DNA of 64,000 bases from Roseburia sp. (GTDB taxonomy: Bacteria > Bacillota > Clostridia > Lachnospirales > Lachnospiraceae): positions 1 to 64,000 of the forward strand of contig JALEKJ010000036.1 of the NCBI GenBank assembly GCA_022771695.1, given 5' to 3'. Shown here one piece after another: positions 27,066 through 37,768 of this stretch (positions are counted from its first letter, which is position 1; each line of letters starts with the position of its first letter). The notes beneath the pieces were generated by a model. That model did not search any database. It was not told the DNA's origin and worked only from the letters and a program-made list of their open reading frames with translations. The position numbers were made by a program, and so were the translations under genes.

Positions 27066-28415
27066 ATGCAGGAAAATAAGATGGGGATTATGCCCATTGA
27101 TAAATTAATTGTATCCATGTCATTGCCAATCATGGTTTCCATGTTAGTACAGGCACTCTATAACATTATAGATAGTATTTTTGTCGCAAAGATTAGCGAG
27201 AATGCCTTGACCGCCGTGTCAATGGCTTTCCCGATTCAAAATCTGATGATTGCCGTCGGTGTCGGAACCGCAGTCGGTATGAATGCCCTGCTTGCGCGTT
27301 CGCTCGGTGAAAAAGATTTTGACAAGGTAAATAAAATTGCGGAAAATGGTATTTTTCTTGCCATCTTAAGCTATCTGGCTTTTCTTATTCTTGGGCTGTT
27401 CTTTGCAGAACCGTTTTTCCGCAGCCAGACGGATATCGAGGAAATCGTGCTATACGGGAAACAGTATCTGACTGTATGCTGTTGTTTTTCCTTCGGCGTG
27501 TTTGTGCAGGTAATGTTCGAGCGTATGCTTCAGGCCACCGGAAAAACAATCTACTCCATGCTCACCCAGGGGATTGGTGCGATTGTAAATATCATCTTAG
27601 ACCCGATTCTGATTTTCGGTCTTCTGGGGCTTCCTAAGATGGGTGTTATCGGTGCTGCCGTTGCCACTGTCATTGGTCAGGTTGTTGCCGCAATCGTAGG
27701 TATTATCTTGAATCAGACAAAGAACCACGAAGTTCGCATTCAGTTAAAAGGTTTTCGTCCAAACGGCACCATCATCCGTCAGATTTACGGTATCGGTGTT
27801 CCTTCTATTATTATGCAAGCAATCGGTTCCGTCATGACATATGGCATGAACCGGATTCTGATTACATTTTCTTCTACTGCAACCGCCGTATTTGGCGTCT
27901 ACTTTAAGCTGCAGAGTTTTGTCTTTATGCCGGTATTCGGTTTAAACAGTGGGGTCATCCCGATTATGGCTTACAACTACGGTGCACAGAAGCGTGAACG
28001 CGTGACAAAAACTTTGAAGCACACCGTTTTGTATGCACTTACCATATTGACGCTTGGATTTATTTTATTCCAAACAATTCCAGGCCTGCTGCTTCAAATG
28101 TTCAATGCCTCCGAGCACATGTTAGCGCTTGGTATCCCGGCACTGCGGGTCATCAGCATAAGCTTTATTCCCGCAGCCATCGGTATCGCATGCAGCGGCG
28201 CATTTCAAGCACTCGGCAAGGCTGTTTACAGCATGATGGTCTCAATCGCGCGACAGCTCGTGGTACTCCTCCCGGCGGCATTTCTGCTGGCCTTGTCCGG
28301 CAATGTCAATTTTGTGTGGTGGGCGTTCCCGATTGCGGAGCTGTTTTCCTTTGTCATGACGCTGATTTTCATGCAAAGGCTGTACAAAGATGTCATTAAA
28401 AAAATAGGAGCATAA
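27066..28415 (+). CDS. MATE-family multidrug/Na+ antiporter
   Basis: 449 residues, 12 hydrophobic segments in two MatE repeats (about 12-175 and 235-395). Signatures: SMSLPIMVSMLVQALYNIID and VSMAFPIQNLMIAVGVGTAVG near the N-terminus, MAYNYGAQ in the second half. It resembles the MepA/NorM-like Clostridia group. It extrudes cationic compounds in exchange for Na+ or H+. AAGGAGG lies 6 bases before the ATG. No MarR or TetR regulator adjoins it. Confidence 0.92.
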   Translation: MQENKMGIMPIDKLIVSMSLPIMVSMLVQALYNIIDSIFVAKISENALTAVSMAFPIQNLMIAVGVGTAVGMNALLARSLGEKDFDKVNKIAENGIFLAILSYLAFLILGLFFAEPFFRSQTDIEEIVLYGKQYLTVCCCFSFGVFVQVMFERMLQATGKTIYSMLTQGIGAIVNIILDPILIFGLLGLPKMGVIGAAVATVIGQVVAAIVGIILNQTKNHEVRIQLKGFRPNGTIIRQIYGIGVPSIIMQAIGSVMTYGMNRILITFSSTATAVFGVYFKLQSFVFMPVFGLNSGVIPIMAYNYGAQKRERVTKTLKHTVLYALTILTLGFILFQTIPGLLLQMFNASEHMLALGIPALRVISISFIPAAIGIACSGAFQALGKAVYSMMVSIARQLVVLLPAAFLLALSGNVNFVWWAFPIAELFSFVMTLIFMQRLYKDVIKKIGA

Positions 28416-28430
28416 TGCTCCTATTTTTTA
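28398..28430 (+). terminator. intrinsic terminator containing the MATE stop codon
   Basis: AAAAAATAGGAGCA-TAA-TGCTCCTATTTTTT; the stop codon of the gene forms the hairpin loop. Symmetric A and T tracts make it usable for the convergent pdxT transcript too. Confidence 0.88.
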
Positions 28431-28455
28431 TGTGAAACACATCACATTTCTGCTT

Positions 28456-29025
28456 TTACCGTTTTTCACACATATGTAAGAAATAAGCATGCACGGAATG
28501 ATTTTCCGTCACCTCGGGGTGAAAGGATACGCCAAGCTGATTTTGATACCGCACAGCAACTATATTTCCGTCAACCTTTGCTAGCACCTCGACTCCTTCC
28601 TCTGCACTTTCGATATAAGGTGCACGAATAAAGGTCATTGGGATTTTTCCGATGGGCTTCATTTCTGCTTCTGTCGCAAAGCTTCCCAACTGCCTTCCGT
28701 ATGCATTTCTTTTTACCGTAACAGGTAACGTGCCAAAATATTTTTTCCCATCATTTGACAGGTTTTTTGCAAGAAGAATCAATCCCGCACAAGTCCCGAA
28801 TACAGGAAGTCCCTGTATGATTCGTTCCTTTATATTTTCGAGCATATCCAACTCCACCAGAAGCTTTCCCATCACCGTACTTTCACCGCCGGGAAGAACC
28901 AATCCATCCATGTGGCGCTCTAAATCTTTTCTTTGACGGATTTCAAAACATTCCGCTCCCAATGCCCGCAAGACTCTCTCATGTTCAACAAATGCACCTT
29001 GAAGTGCTAAAACACCAATGATCAT
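28456..29025 (-). CDS. pdxT: pyridoxal 5'-phosphate synthase glutaminase subunit
   Basis: 189 residues, class I glutamine amidotransferase fold. GVLALQGAFVEHERVL at the start, nucleophile Cys in FGTCAGLILLA, His/Glu of the triad in SFHPEVTEN. It supplies ammonia to PdxS for de novo vitamin B6 synthesis. It begins one base after the pdxS stop, so the subunits are made together. Confidence 0.96.
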   Translation of the reverse strand: MIIGVLALQGAFVEHERVLRALGAECFEIRQRKDLERHMDGLVLPGGESTVMGKLLVELDMLENIKERIIQGLPVFGTCAGLILLAKNLSNDGKKYFGTLPVTVKRNAYGRQLGSFATEAEMKPIGKIPMTFIRAPYIESAEEGVEVLAKVDGNIVAVRYQNQLGVSFHPEVTENHSVHAYFLHMCEKR

Positions 29026-29026
29026 T

Positions 29027-29902
29027 TTACTTTCCCCGTTCCGCCATTAATAATTCAATTTCCTGCTCATTGATTCCCACCATCGCTTCCCCGAGGTCTT
29101 CGGAAAGTGCTGCAAGCATTCCCGCATCCTGATAATTGGTTACAGCCTTCACGATTGCCGCGGCGCGTTTTTTTGAATCTCCTGATTTAAAAATCCCGGA
29201 ACCCACAAAAACACCTTCTGCTCCCAGCTGCATCATAAGAGCAGCATCCGCCGGTGTTGCCACGCCGCCGGCAGCAAAATTAACCACCGGGAGTTTTCCG
29301 TTTTCATGCACATATTTTACCAGCTCATAAGATACCTGCAACTCCTTGGCAGTGTTGAACAGTTCATCTTCTCTCATAGAAGTAATTCTTGCAATTTCCT
29401 GATTCATTTTTCTCATATGTCGTACTGCCTGCACCACATCCCCCGTTCCCGGTTCACCTTTGGTTCGAATCATAGAAGCTCCTTCTTCGATTCTTCTTAA
29501 CGCCTCTCCCAAGTCCTTCGCTCCACATACAAACGGTACTTTAAATTTCGTCTTATCAATATGATACACATCGTCCGCAGGAGAAAGCACTTCGCTTTCA
29601 TCGATATAGTCAATCTCAATTGCTTCCAGAATCTGCGCTTCTGCGAAGTGACCGATTCTACACTTTGCCATGACCGGAATTGAAACCGCTTCCTGGATTC
29701 CCTTAATCATCTTAGGGTCACTCATTCTTGAAACTCCTCCTGCTGCTCTTATATCTGCAGGAATTCTTTCCAGTGCCATAACTGCACAGGCTCCTGCCTC
29801 TTCCGCAATTTTTGCCTGCTCCGGAGTCGTAACATCCATGATTACGCCTCCCTTTAACATTTGTGCCAGTTCTTTGTTTAATTCATATCTGCTTGCTGTC
29901 AT
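29027..29902 (-). CDS. pdxS: pyridoxal 5'-phosphate synthase lyase subunit
   Basis: 291 residues, TIM barrel. [19 protein letters not shown], catalytic Lys in [11 protein letters not shown], and the C-terminal [20 protein letters not shown] phosphate loop. It makes pyridoxal phosphate from ribose 5-phosphate, glyceraldehyde 3-phosphate and ammonia from PdxT. AGGAG precedes the ATG. The promoter lies between it and divergent pdxR. Confidence 0.97.
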   Translation of the reverse strand: MTASRYELNKELAQMLKGGVIMDVTTPEQAKIAEEAGACAVMALERIPADIRAAGGVSRMSDPKMIKGIQEAVSIPVMAKCRIGHFAEAQILEAIEIDYIDESEVLSPADDVYHIDKTKFKVPFVCGAKDLGEALRRIEEGASMIRTKGEPGTGDVVQAVRHMRKMNQEIARITSMREDELFNTAKELQVSYELVKYVHENGKLPVVNFAAGGVATPADAALMMQLGAEGVFVGSGIFKSGDSKKRAAAIVKAVTNYQDAGMLAALSEDLGEAMVGINEQEIELLMAERGK

Positions 29903-29950
29903 TTCTTTTACTCCTCATACTTTCTTAGTTTTCCTGCTGTATTTTCAGCA

Positions 29951-30031
29951 TTTACAATCAAACTTGTATGAAGTATAATAGCAACTGACCTTTTATAAAA
30001 TACTCATTTTAAATATATTCAGTAAGGTCAG
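29951..30031. promoter_or_regulatory. divergent pdxR/pdxST promoters with a PdxR-type operator
   Basis: Forward: TTTACA (29951-29956), 17 bases, TATAAT (29974-29979) for pdxR. Reverse: TTACTG (30020-30025), 17 bases, TATTTT (29997-30002) for pdxST. An inverted repeat CTGACCTT (29985-29992) and AAGGTCAG (30024-30031) brackets the region. One arm falls at the pdxR start site, the other at the pdxST -35. This arrangement fits autorepression of pdxR with control of pdxST, as known for MocR/PdxR regulators; the sites themselves are prediction. Confidence 0.65.
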
Positions 30032-30050
30032 ATTGGAGTTATTTTTCAAA

Positions 30051-31457
30051 ATGCTAACATATTCTTTTACAGATATAGGGTCAGATTGCCTTTACCAGCA
30101 TCTGTATAAGTGCATCAAAAACGATATTATTCAGCAGATTTTATGCCCCGGTGAAAAGCTTCCTTCCAAGCGGACTTTTGCAAAAAATCTGGGCATAAGC
30201 ATCATCACCGTTGAAAATGCCTATGCCCAGCTACTTGCAGAGGGTTATATTTATTCCATTCCGAAAAAGGGCTTTTTTGTATCAGATATCAAAACCGTAG
30301 ATTCCAAAAAGAGCTCCATACTGTCTTCGGAAAACGTACAGCTTTCCTCCGGTGTTTCACATTACCTTGCTGATTTTACCAGCAACCAGACAAACTCCGA
30401 TAATTTCCCGTTTTCCATCTGGGCGAAGCTCATTCGTAGAATTTTAAATGACTATCAGCAGGAGTTGGTTACAAATCCGCCTTGCGGTGGAATTCTGGAA
30501 TTAAGAAAAGCGATTGCAAAACATTTAAGGGAATTTAGAAATATCTATGTAGAACCGGAACAGATTATTATCGGAGCCGGAACAGAATACCTCTATGGAC
30601 TTTTAATCCAACTGCTTGGATTTGACAAAAGATATGCGGTTGAGGATCCCGGATACAATAAAATTTATCGTATTTATCAGAAACACAACGTAGCCTGCGA
30701 TTTAATCTCTATGGATTCGTATGGAATAAACGTTGATGAGTTAGAACAGCGAAAGCCTGATATTATCCATATTTCCCCTTCGCATCATTTTCCGACCGGG
30801 ATTGTTATGCCCATCAGCCGTAGGTATGAGCTATTAGCATGGGCGTCCAAAGCGGATTCCAGATATATTATTGAAGATGATTATGACATTGAATTTCGTA
30901 TGACAGGCAAGCCCGTTCCGGCTATGCAAAATATCGATGTATTGGAAAAAGTAATCTATATTAATACGTTTACCAAAACCCTTGCATCCACCGTACGTAT
31001 CAGCTATATGGTGCTGCCCAAACATCTGGCAAACAAATTTTACAAGGAACTTTCCTTTTATTCCTGTACCGTTTCCAATTTTGAGCAATACACCCTGGCT
31101 AAATTTATTGAGGAAGGATATTTTGAAAAGCACATCAATCGCATGCGAACCTACTACCATTCCAAAAGAGATCTTCTTCTTCATGCCTTACGCAACAGCA
31201 GGCTTGCCCCTTATGTAAAAATCATGGAGGAAGATGCCGGTCTGCATTTTATTATTAACCTAAAGACGGATTTAAGCGACCAGGATTTCTGCCTTCTGGC
31301 AGAACAGAATGGAATCCGGATTCGTGCACTTTCGAGTTTTTATGCACAGCCACCGGAAGATGTAGAGCATTTTTTCGTCATAAATTACTCATCTCTTCCG
31401 GAGGATTCCATAAAACCTGCAATAGACATTATTTACAACATTATCACGCAGGTTTAA
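30051..31457 (+). CDS. pdxR: PdxR, MocR-family (GntR-aminotransferase) regulator of vitamin B6 synthesis
   Basis: 468 residues from the ATG at 30051; a TTG at 30033 with AAGG upstream is possible and would add six residues. N-terminal GntR winged helix (about 10-75; GEKLPSKRTFAKNLGISIITVENAY). Aminotransferase-I-like effector domain (about 105-465) with EDDYDIEFR and PLP-binding Lys in INTFTKTLAS. Such regulators bind PLP and control pdxST. Divergent placement next to pdxST supports the name. Confidence 0.9.
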   Translation: MLTYSFTDIGSDCLYQHLYKCIKNDIIQQILCPGEKLPSKRTFAKNLGISIITVENAYAQLLAEGYIYSIPKKGFFVSDIKTVDSKKSSILSSENVQLSSGVSHYLADFTSNQTNSDNFPFSIWAKLIRRILNDYQQELVTNPPCGGILELRKAIAKHLREFRNIYVEPEQIIIGAGTEYLYGLLIQLLGFDKRYAVEDPGYNKIYRIYQKHNVACDLISMDSYGINVDELEQRKPDIIHISPSHHFPTGIVMPISRRYELLAWASKADSRYIIEDDYDIEFRMTGKPVPAMQNIDVLEKVIYINTFTKTLASTVRISYMVLPKHLANKFYKELSFYSCTVSNFEQYTLAKFIEEGYFEKHINRMRTYYHSKRDLLLHALRNSRLAPYVKIMEEDAGLHFIINLKTDLSDQDFCLLAEQNGIRIRALSSFYAQPPEDVEHFFVINYSSLPEDSIKPAIDIIYNIITQV

Positions 31458-31472
31458 CTGCGCGCGTATTTT

Positions 31473-32135
31473 TTACCATGAAAAGTTTTCTTTTCCCGCG
31501 CCGAGTTCAAAATGGTATTTCACGATACCAAGGTCTAGTTTACTGTAAAATCCGACGCCTGCTTTGGCAGACACCCGATTGCCGTCTAAGCTGAGATGGA
31601 ATTTTTGCTGATTCATCGCTGTCGGTGCAAGCAGCGCTGCCTCGACGCCTTTTTGGAACCACTCCGGTGCAGTCCCTGTCACAGAGCTGACCGCGGCAGG
31701 TTCCTTGGATTTGTGCGCCACTCCATTTGTTTCTCCGTATCCTAGCGCAATGACAACCTCCAGCTTCTCACCGGCATCCACGGTATAGGCTGTGGATATT
31801 TTTTTGTAGGACATGGCAACCCAACAGGTATTCAGTCCCAACTGCTGTGCGTAGAGCACAATTTTCTCACCGTAATATCCGCAGAGTTCTTCTAACATCG
31901 GTCCTTTTTTCCCTACCATGGCGATATAATTTGTCACACCGGAAAACTTCCCATAATGAGCCATCATACTATCGAACGCCTGCGGCTCGTTTGTGACAAG
32001 CTGAATATGTAAACCACTTTCCCGGTTGCACTCCTCGATGCATTGCTCTAATTTTTCCTGTACTTCCAAATCTAACGGCTTGTTCTTATAAGAACGTACC
32101 GCATGTCTTTCCCGCATTGCTTCCATAATATCCAT
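31473..32135 (-). CDS. nitroreductase-family protein
   Basis: 220 residues. Starts MDIMEAMRERHAVRSYKNKP, the FMN-binding RHAVRSY motif of the family, with the second flavin-binding segment around AALLAPTAMNQQKFHL. The central part (NYIAMVGKK...GLNTCWVAMSYKK) is typical of Clostridia members that bind FMN and reduce nitro or quinone compounds with NAD(P)H. AGGAGG precedes the ATG. The ArsR-type gene 41 bases upstream on the same strand probably regulates it. Confidence 0.87.
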   Translation of the reverse strand: MDIMEAMRERHAVRSYKNKPLDLEVQEKLEQCIEECNRESGLHIQLVTNEPQAFDSMMAHYGKFSGVTNYIAMVGKKGPMLEELCGYYGEKIVLYAQQLGLNTCWVAMSYKKISTAYTVDAGEKLEVVIALGYGETNGVAHKSKEPAAVSSVTGTAPEWFQKGVEAALLAPTAMNQQKFHLSLDGNRVSAKAGVGFYSKLDLGIVKYHFELGAGKENFSW

Positions 32136-32176
32136 GATTCTTTCCTCCTGTCATCTCACTTGTTTTCTTTTTCTCT

Positions 32177-32542
32177 CTAGCAATCTTCTCCGCTTCTGTC
32201 AGGCAGTCGGAGCATGATTTCTTTTGCATGAACCAGCATATGAATCAGTTGATCAAACGCTTGCATATCCGCATCAAAGTAATAATAGTTTTTTGTTCCC
32301 TCACGCCTCATCTTCACAATTCCCGCATGTTTTAGTATCTGCAGGTGGTGGGAAACAGCCGGTCTGGATAGATTTGTCTGTGCCGCAATGTCATTTACAC
32401 GCATTCCAAAGCATTGCCCAGACTGCATCATCACCAAAATCAGATGCTGTCGCACTTCATCTCCCAGCGCAGTCAATATGTTCTGCGTATTCTGTACTTC
32501 AACGGCAAGTGCCTTGATTTCATTTTCTGTTTCCTTATTCAT
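32177..32542 (-). CDS. ArsR-family winged-helix repressor
   Basis: 121 residues from the ATG at 32542 (AAAGGA upstream); an ATG at 32566 is less likely. Helix-turn-helix about 55-80 (RVNDIAAQTNLSRPAVSHHLQ) and wing KMRREGTKNYYYF. There is no Cys-rich metal site (no ELCVCDL motif), so it is probably not a metal sensor; redox or ligand sensing is open. Cotranscribed with the nitroreductase. Confidence 0.85.
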   Translation of the reverse strand: MNKETENEIKALAVEVQNTQNILTALGDEVRQHLILVMMQSGQCFGMRVNDIAAQTNLSRPAVSHHLQILKHAGIVKMRREGTKNYYYFDADMQAFDQLIHMLVHAKEIMLRLPDRSGEDC

Positions 32543-32555
32543 GATATCATTCCTT

Positions 32556-32579
32556 TGCTTAAGCATTTAAACCATTATA
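32556..32579 (-). promoter_or_regulatory. -10 box and palindromic operator of the ArsR-nitroreductase operon
   Basis: TATAAT on the minus strand (32574-32579), with the perfect palindrome TGCTTAAGCA (32556-32565) at the expected start site. A -35 (TTGAAC, 19 bases away) is poorly placed. Repression by the ArsR product is inferred from position. Confidence 0.5.
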
Positions 32580-32591
32580 GCGCAAAACCAG

Positions 32592-32637
32592 AAAAAAAGT
32601 TCAATGGTAAAGAAAATAAAGACCATTGAACTTTTTT
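32592..32637. terminator. intrinsic terminator of gdhA
   Basis: GTTCAATGGT (32599-32608) pairs with ACCATTGAAC (32622-32631); on the minus strand it is followed by TTTTTTT. It begins 50 bases after the gdhA stop and lies just upstream of the ArsR promoter. Confidence 0.85.
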
Positions 32638-32687
32638 ATTACTATCATAATAAAATTTTGTCGTTGCAACCGATTACCGGATGGTTA

Positions 32688-34049
<1,362 letters not shown>

Positions 34050-34066
34050 TTATAATAAAAAATATA

Positions 34067-34139
34067 GTTTCCAGTGCAATGCCAGAATTTTGTTTCCAGC
34101 ACAACATTAGCAAATTTATTTTATTATAAAATTTTCCAG
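34067..34139 (-). repeat. three CTGGAAA boxes upstream of gdhA
   Basis: On the minus strand CTGGAAAC occurs at 34067-34074 and 34092-34099 within longer similar units (TTGCACTGGAAAC and TTGTGCTGGAAAC, 25 bases apart), and CTGGAAAA at 34132-34139. They lie in the promoter region of gdhA (TATTAT at about 34050-34060). They may be binding sites for a nitrogen or carbon regulator; not matched to a known consensus. Confidence 0.4.
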
Positions 34140-34245
34140 AGTGCAATCTTTTTTTCTTTAATCCGTTAAATTGATAAAGCCCGACTGAATATGCCAGGCT
34201 TTTCTGTGAAATACGACGATAATTTTATTATCCTATATGATATTT

Positions 34246-34509
34246 TTAAATCAAGCGATAGATAATGATAGCTATCAACACTCCAATGATGCTGGCAATC
34301 GTAATATTAATTGACAGACCAAATGTAATCACTAAGATACCAAGGTCCAATACGATTGGATTTGCAAATCCAAAGCTCTGCCCATAATTCAACCAGCTAA
34401 GTCCCGGCACTCCTGCTGTCAGATTCCCAATAAATCCGCCTAAAACAATTCCTGCAAGCAAAAGCAGGAACAATGCCCAGTTATTTTTTCCAGCGATTCC
34501 TCTGCTCAT
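34246..34509 (-). CDS. DUF4321 small membrane protein
   Basis: 87 residues from the ATG at 34509 (AGGAGG 6 bases upstream). Two hydrophobic helices (NWALFLLLLAGIVLGGFIG and ASIIGVLIAIIIYRLI) flank an amphipathic middle with WLNYGQSFGF and LDLGILVITFGL. These match my memory of the DUF4321 pattern in Clostridia. Function unknown. Last gene of the fatty acid operon, 10 bases after the MarR gene. Confidence 0.75.
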   Translation of the reverse strand: MSRGIAGKNNWALFLLLLAGIVLGGFIGNLTAGVPGLSWLNYGQSFGFANPIVLDLGILVITFGLSINITIASIIGVLIAIIIYRLI

Positions 34510-34519
34510 GTGTATCCTC

Positions 34520-34975
34520 CTACTTGTCTTCCTCGATTCCATATTCTTCCTGGAAGTAATCAATCAGCTTCGCTAGACTGTATATCAGAATCGGCGTCTC
34601 CTGCTCCGTAAGCTGCGCTTTGATATTGGCAATCATCTTGCGGTGAAACTCCTCATGATGCGCGTATGCCGCCTTCCCTTTCTCCGTCAGGTACACCCAG
34701 ACGACACGCTTATCCTGCTTACTCCGCTCCCGAATCACATAGCCTTTATCCGTAAGTCCGTCCATCGCCTTGGTAAGAGTTCCGGTGGTGACATCCATCA
34801 ACTTGGCTACCGTGGACATGCTCTTTGGTTCCTGTATCCCTATCGCTTCAATCACATGGAAATCATTATAGGTAATATCCTTAAACTCACCGCTTACCAG
34901 ACATCGTCCTTCGATTTCCATGATATCTTTAAATAGTTTTACTAACAATTCATTTAATGTTTCATCTGTGGTCAT
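34520..34975 (-). CDS. fabT: MarR-family regulator, FabT-like
   Basis: 151 residues from the ATG at 34975 (AGGAG 7 bases upstream). Winged helix about 35-105 (STVAKLMDVTTGTLTKAMDGL, wing RSKQDKRVVWVYLTEKG). FabT proteins bind acyl-ACP and repress fab genes. The name is supported by its place in the fab operon and by a FabT-like palindrome at the operon promoter (42602-42618). Unlike in streptococci, where fabT is at the start of the cluster, here it is near the 3' end. Confidence 0.75.
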   Translation of the reverse strand: MTTDETLNELLVKLFKDIMEIEGRCLVSGEFKDITYNDFHVIEAIGIQEPKSMSTVAKLMDVTTGTLTKAMDGLTDKGYVIRERSKQDKRVVWVYLTEKGKAAYAHHEEFHRKMIANIKAQLTEQETPILIYSLAKLIDYFQEEYGIEEDK

Positions 34976-35037
34976 ACATGTACTCCTGTTCATGGCAGTA
35001 TCCGCGTATTACTGACGGCACAGAAGCTACATCCTTC

Positions 35038-36006
35038 CTACCATTCCAGCACCATTGCTCCCCATGTGAGACCTGCGCCAAAGCCCGCCAGTACGATTCG
35101 ACTACCCGTTCTTATCATACCACGATTCTTCACATTATCAAGCAAAATCGGTACACTGGCAGCGGAAATATTTCCAAATTCCTGTAGATTTGTGGGGAAT
35201 TTTTCCATTGGTTGATGCAGACGCTTTGCCACCGATTCGATAATTCGATAATTTGCCTGATGCAATACAAAAAGGTCGATATCTTCTATGGTAAGACCCG
35301 CTTTTTTCACGGCTGCTTCAATAGATTCCGGGACTGTGCGAACTGCAAATTTATAGACTGCCTGCCCATCCATAGACACATAAGCTAACGCCGTATCATT
35401 TTTTATATACGGATTATTCACCGGGCGATTGTCGCAATTTAACACCATGCCCCGCGCGCCGTCTGACCCCTGTACCATACTGAGGATTCCACCTTTTTCC
35501 TGCTCTGCACTCACAACTGCCGCACCGGCGCCATCCCCAAATAGTACGCACGTACTCCGGTCATTCCAATCCATAATCTTAGATAACGTCTCCGCACCGA
35601 TGACAAGCGCATTTTGATAGACGCCGTTTGTGAGATACATCGCCGCCGTGCCAAGCCCGAATAAAAAGCCCGAACACGCGGCATTGATATCAAAAGCAAC
35701 GGCATGCTGTGCGCCGATTTCCCGCTGCACCTCGCATGCAAGATTCGGCAGAAAGCGGTCCGGCGTTACTGTTGCCGCTATGATAAGGTCCAATTCATCA
35801 GCAGTAATCCCGGCATCGGCAAGTGCTCGTTTCGCAGCCTCTGTTGCCAGACTTGTCGTTGTCTCCTCCACTGCCAGATGACGACTTTCAATTCCTGTTC
35901 TGCTCCGAATCCACTCATCCGAGGTATCCATCAGCATGCTCAAATCATCATTGGTCACGCATTTTTTCGGAACCGCGCTTCCGGTTCCTTTTATCTTTAC
36001 ATTCAT
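35038..36006 (-). CDS. fabH: 3-oxoacyl-ACP synthase III
   Basis: 322 residues from the ATG at 36006 (GGAGGAG upstream). Thiolase fold: catalytic Cys in FDINAACSGFLFGL, His in VLHQANYRI, Asn in FGNISAASVP. C-terminal AGFGAGLTWGAMVLEW is typical. It joins acetyl-CoA (or branched acyl-CoA) to malonyl-ACP to start fatty acids. Sixteen bases after accDA. Confidence 0.96.
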   Translation of the reverse strand: MNVKIKGTGSAVPKKCVTNDDLSMLMDTSDEWIRSRTGIESRHLAVEETTTSLATEAAKRALADAGITADELDLIIAATVTPDRFLPNLACEVQREIGAQHAVAFDINAACSGFLFGLGTAAMYLTNGVYQNALVIGAETLSKIMDWNDRSTCVLFGDGAGAAVVSAEQEKGGILSMVQGSDGARGMVLNCDNRPVNNPYIKNDTALAYVSMDGQAVYKFAVRTVPESIEAAVKKAGLTIEDIDLFVLHQANYRIIESVAKRLHQPMEKFPTNLQEFGNISAASVPILLDNVKNRGMIRTGSRIVLAGFGAGLTWGAMVLEW

Positions 36007-36022
36007 ATTACTCCTCCATGCC

Positions 36023-37711
36023 TTAGAATGCCCGGAATCTCGCATAACGTTCTGCAGCAAGCTGCTCCCCAGTCTTGCCGTTCTGCCTCTTTAAAAATTC
36101 CTTCATATGTCCCTTCATATAGCGTGAAATGGATTCGCATGCTGCTTTGTCTGCCATACCATACTCCGGGATGATTTCTTCTACAATCTGAAGCTCCTTC
36201 AAATCCTGTGCCGTAATCTTCATCACGCCACTGGCTTCCTTGGCGCGCTTGCCGTCTTTCCACAGAATCGATGCAAATCCCTCCGGCGAAAGCACGCAGT
36301 ATGTCGCATTTTCCATCATCCAGACCTCATTTCCCACTGCAAGTGCAAGCGCTCCACCGCTTCCGCCTTCTCCAATCATAATACACAATACCGGCACCTT
36401 CAATCCGGACATCTCATAGAGATTACGGGCAATCGCCTCTCCCTGCCCGCGCTCTTCTGCCTCCATGCCGCAGAATGCTCCCGAAGTATTCACAAACGTA
36501 ATAATCGGACGTCCAAACTTTTCTGCCTGCTTCATCAGGCGCAGTGCCTTCCGGTATCCTTCCGGAGATGGCATGCCATAGTTATGACGCATACAGTCTT
36601 TTAAGTCTTTTCCTTTGTGCACACCAATCACGGTAACCGGCTGACCGTCCAGTTCTGCAATTCCTCCGACGATTGCCGGATCATCACGAAACATGCGGTC
36701 TCCGTGCAGTTCGATAAAGTGGTCAAAAATGTGCTCCATGTAATCCACCGATGCACAGCGGTCCACTTTTCTGGCTGCCTTTACTTTTTCCCAAGCAGTG
36801 AACGGTTTTGACTTCGTCGCGCGCTCCTTCATGAGCTCTGTCGGCTCATAGCAATCGTCAGCTCTGAGCACATCAAAATTCGCATATCCGCTCTGTGCGC
36901 GATGCATATATAAAATACGGTACAGCGTCATCTTTAAATCTTTACGCTCCACAATCGCATCCACGAAACCATGCTCAAGCTGGAACTCTGCTCTCTGGAA
37001 TCCCTCCGGAAGCTTCTGCCCGATGGTCTGCTCAATGACACGCGGACCCGCAAAGCCGATCAGTGCCCCCGGCTCTGCTAAGATAATATCGCCGAGCATC
37101 GCAAAGCTTGCCGTCACACCACCGGTTGTCGGATCGGTCAATACCGGCACATACAAAAGCCCTGCATCTGAATGCTGTTTTAACGCTGCCGAGGTCTTTG
37201 CCATCTGCATTAAGGACACAATTCCTTCCTGCATTCTGGCACCGCCGGAACAACAGAAAAGAACGACCGGAAGACGCAGTTTTGTGGCACGCTCCACCGC
37301 AAGGGCAATTTTCTCTCCGACCACATGCCCCATACTGCTCATGAGGAATCTGGCATCGCAGACGCCTAAGACGACATCCTCTCCATAAATCTTACACTGA
37401 CCGACCGTGACCGCCTCGTGAAGTCCGGTCTTTTCCTTTGCCGCCGCTACCTTTTCCTCATATCCCGGGAAATCAAGCGGGTTTGCCTCTGCAATATCCT
37501 CAAACCATGGCACAAAGCTATTCTCATCTGCCACCATTCGGATGCGCCGTTTTGTGCGCACACGGAAATAGCTGTTGCACTCATAGCAGAAATATTTGTT
37601 TTTTTCTGCTTCTTTCTTGTTGATTTCTCTGCCACAAGCAGGGCACACAATCGTCTCCTGCAACGCAGGCTCTATCTTTTCGCTTTTTTTCTTAAATAAT
37701 ACTGCTGCCAC
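36023..37711 (-). CDS. accDA: acetyl-CoA carboxylase carboxyltransferase, AccD-AccA fusion
   Basis: 562 residues from the GTG at 37711 (AGGGAGAG upstream); an ATG at 37735 lacks a ribosome binding site. Residues about 15-290 are the beta subunit with its zinc finger (CPACGREIN...CYECNSYF) and [13 protein letters not shown]. Residues about 310-562 are the alpha subunit ([36 protein letters not shown]). It moves the carboxyl group from biotin to acetyl-CoA to give malonyl-CoA. Alpha-beta fusion fixes a 1:1 ratio. Biotin carboxylase and the biotin carrier, usually in this operon, are not here. Confidence 0.95.
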   Translation of the reverse strand: MAAVLFKKKSEKIEPALQETIVCPACGREINKKEAEKNKYFCYECNSYFRVRTKRRIRMVADENSFVPWFEDIAEANPLDFPGYEEKVAAAKEKTGLHEAVTVGQCKIYGEDVVLGVCDARFLMSSMGHVVGEKIALAVERATKLRLPVVLFCCSGGARMQEGIVSLMQMAKTSAALKQHSDAGLLYVPVLTDPTTGGVTASFAMLGDIILAEPGALIGFAGPRVIEQTIGQKLPEGFQRAEFQLEHGFVDAIVERKDLKMTLYRILYMHRAQSGYANFDVLRADDCYEPTELMKERATKSKPFTAWEKVKAARKVDRCASVDYMEHIFDHFIELHGDRMFRDDPAIVGGIAELDGQPVTVIGVHKGKDLKDCMRHNYGMPSPEGYRKALRLMKQAEKFGRPIITFVNTSGAFCGMEAEERGQGEAIARNLYEMSGLKVPVLCIMIGEGGSGGALALAVGNEVWMMENATYCVLSPEGFASILWKDGKRAKEASGVMKITAQDLKELQIVEEIIPEYGMADKAACESISRYMKGHMKEFLKRQNGKTGEQLAAERYARFRAF

Positions 37712-37768
37712 GTCAAACTCTCCCTTCCATCTCATTCAGATGTCTATGGCATCACAAATTTTGCTGTT

